Positions 6,591 to 7,058 of a stretch of 7,058 bases of DNA are shown here, in pieces. Under the pieces are notes generated by a model that was not told the DNA's origin, made no database searches, and was given only the letters and a program-made list of their open reading frames with translations. How positions within the stretch are numbered: the first letter of the stretch is position 1; the number at the start of each line of letters is the position of its first letter. Source of the stretch: Planctomycetaceae bacterium (GTDB lineage: Bacteria > Planctomycetota > Planctomycetia > Pirellulales > UBA1268); NCBI GenBank assembly GCA_947464585.1, contig CANHYS010000105.1:1-7058 (forward strand), read 5' to 3'. A program made the translations under genes and the position numbers.

Positions 6591-6649
6591 GATCGATCCG
6601 CACTGCAACGGCGATGGTCAATTCCCAGAACGCTGCCCGGACCGATCAT
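6584..6649 (-). other. Possible 21-codon leader ORF overlapping the kinase start
   Basis: ATG at 6649-6647 is preceded by GCGGAGGAGCT, giving GGAGG four bases from the start. The frame reads MIGPGSVLGIDHRRCSADRSW and stops at TGA 6586-6584, seven bases inside the kinase gene (ATGGTGA overlap). The kinase's own Shine-Dalgarno sequence is much weaker, so translational coupling from this leader is plausible. It starts 52 bases after the glgB stop. A peptide this short could arise by chance. Confidence 0.3.
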
Positions 6650-6701
6650 AGCTCCTCCGCGGCCGGTCTCCAGCAGATCGCTCAGGGGTCCACGGCGGGC
6701 A

Positions 6702-7058
6702 CTACCGTTGCTTGAGCACGACGACCGCCAGCGGCGTCAGCGTGAGCGTGAGTGAGTGCTCGCGGCCATGGTGCGGCACAGGCGACGACTGCATCCCGCC
6801 GCCGTTACCGGTGTTGCTGCCACCATACCAGGCAGAGTCGCTGTTGAAGATCTCTTCGTAGGAGCCGGCGGCCGGCACCCCGAGCCGGTAGCCCTGCCGA
6901 AGCACCGGGGTGAAGTTGCAGCAGACCACCAGTGCATCTCGGCTCTTGGAACCGCGACGCACGAAGGCGAGCACGCTGTCCTGCCAATTATGGCAGTCGA
7001 TCCACTCGAAGCCGCGGCCGTCGAAATCGAGCTCGTGGAGGGCTGGCTCCCGCCGCAC
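6702..7058 (-). CDS. glgB: 1,4-alpha-glucan branching enzyme, C-terminal 118 residues (5' part outside window)
   Basis: The frame is open to the right edge, so the gene begins beyond 7058; the GTG at the edge is internal. The visible part is the C-terminal all-beta domain of GlgB, which makes alpha-1,6 branches in glycogen. Recognisable family signatures are ALHELDFDGRGFEWIDC, DSVLAFVRRG, VVCCNFTPVLRQGYRLGVP and EEIFNSDSAWYGGSNTGN, and the chain ends in SLTLTLTPLAVVVLKQR, the typical closing strands. The catalytic GH13 residues lie outside the window. The stop (TAG, 6704-6702) lies 111 bases before the kinase ATG, with no hairpin plus T-run between them, so read-through into the kinase gene is possible. 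The functional link is uncertain. Confidence 0.95.
   Translation of the reverse strand: MRREPALHELDFDGRGFEWIDCHNWQDSVLAFVRRGSKSRDALVVCCNFTPVLRQGYRLGVPAAGSYEEIFNSDSAWYGGSNTGNGGGMQSSPVPHHGREHSLTLTLTPLAVVVLKQR

Overview
The window looks like a piece of a high-GC planctomycete chromosome (phylum Planctomycetota). The strongest clue is a DUF1559 pseudopilin-like gene followed by a small lipoprotein gene of a kind usually found beside DUF1559 genes in that phylum. A SurA/PpiD-like protein with a long Ala-Lys-Pro linker and a sensor kinase with OB-fold-like periplasmic repeats fit the same origin. The phylum assignment rests on family knowledge, not on a database search.

Layout. One gene is on the plus strand: the 3' part of a periplasmic foldase/chaperone (2-1672, cut by the left edge). 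The other five recognisable genes are on the minus strand. In their transcription order they are: the 3' end of glgB, glycogen branching enzyme (7058-6702, cut by the right edge); a NarX/DegS-type membrane histidine kinase (6590-4371); a DUF1559 type II pseudopilin-like protein (4131-3052); a small lipoprotein (2969-2451); and a NarL/FixJ-type response regulator (2413-1766). The foldase and response regulator genes converge, with 93 bases between their stop codons. The largest gap between genes is 239 bases (4132-4370); it holds two adjacent perfect palindromes and a weak hairpin followed by a T-run on the minus strand. No RNA genes, mobile elements or CRISPR arrays were seen.

How the genes may work together. 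The kinase and response regulator belong to matching families (HisKA_3 kinase, LuxR-HTH regulator) and form a plausible two-component pair. They are not adjacent: the pseudopilin and lipoprotein genes lie between them on the same strand. The simplest reading is one signalling/cell-envelope cluster. The kinase would sense something in the periplasm through about four OB-like repeats. The regulator would act on transcription, perhaps of the two surface-protein genes inside the cluster. The link to glgB may be only proximity, although no convincing terminator separates it from the kinase. A possible 21-codon leader ORF with a good Shine-Dalgarno sequence overlaps the kinase start codon. All families are known; the arrangement, the leader ORF, the palindromes and the low-complexity linker are the points worth a second look.
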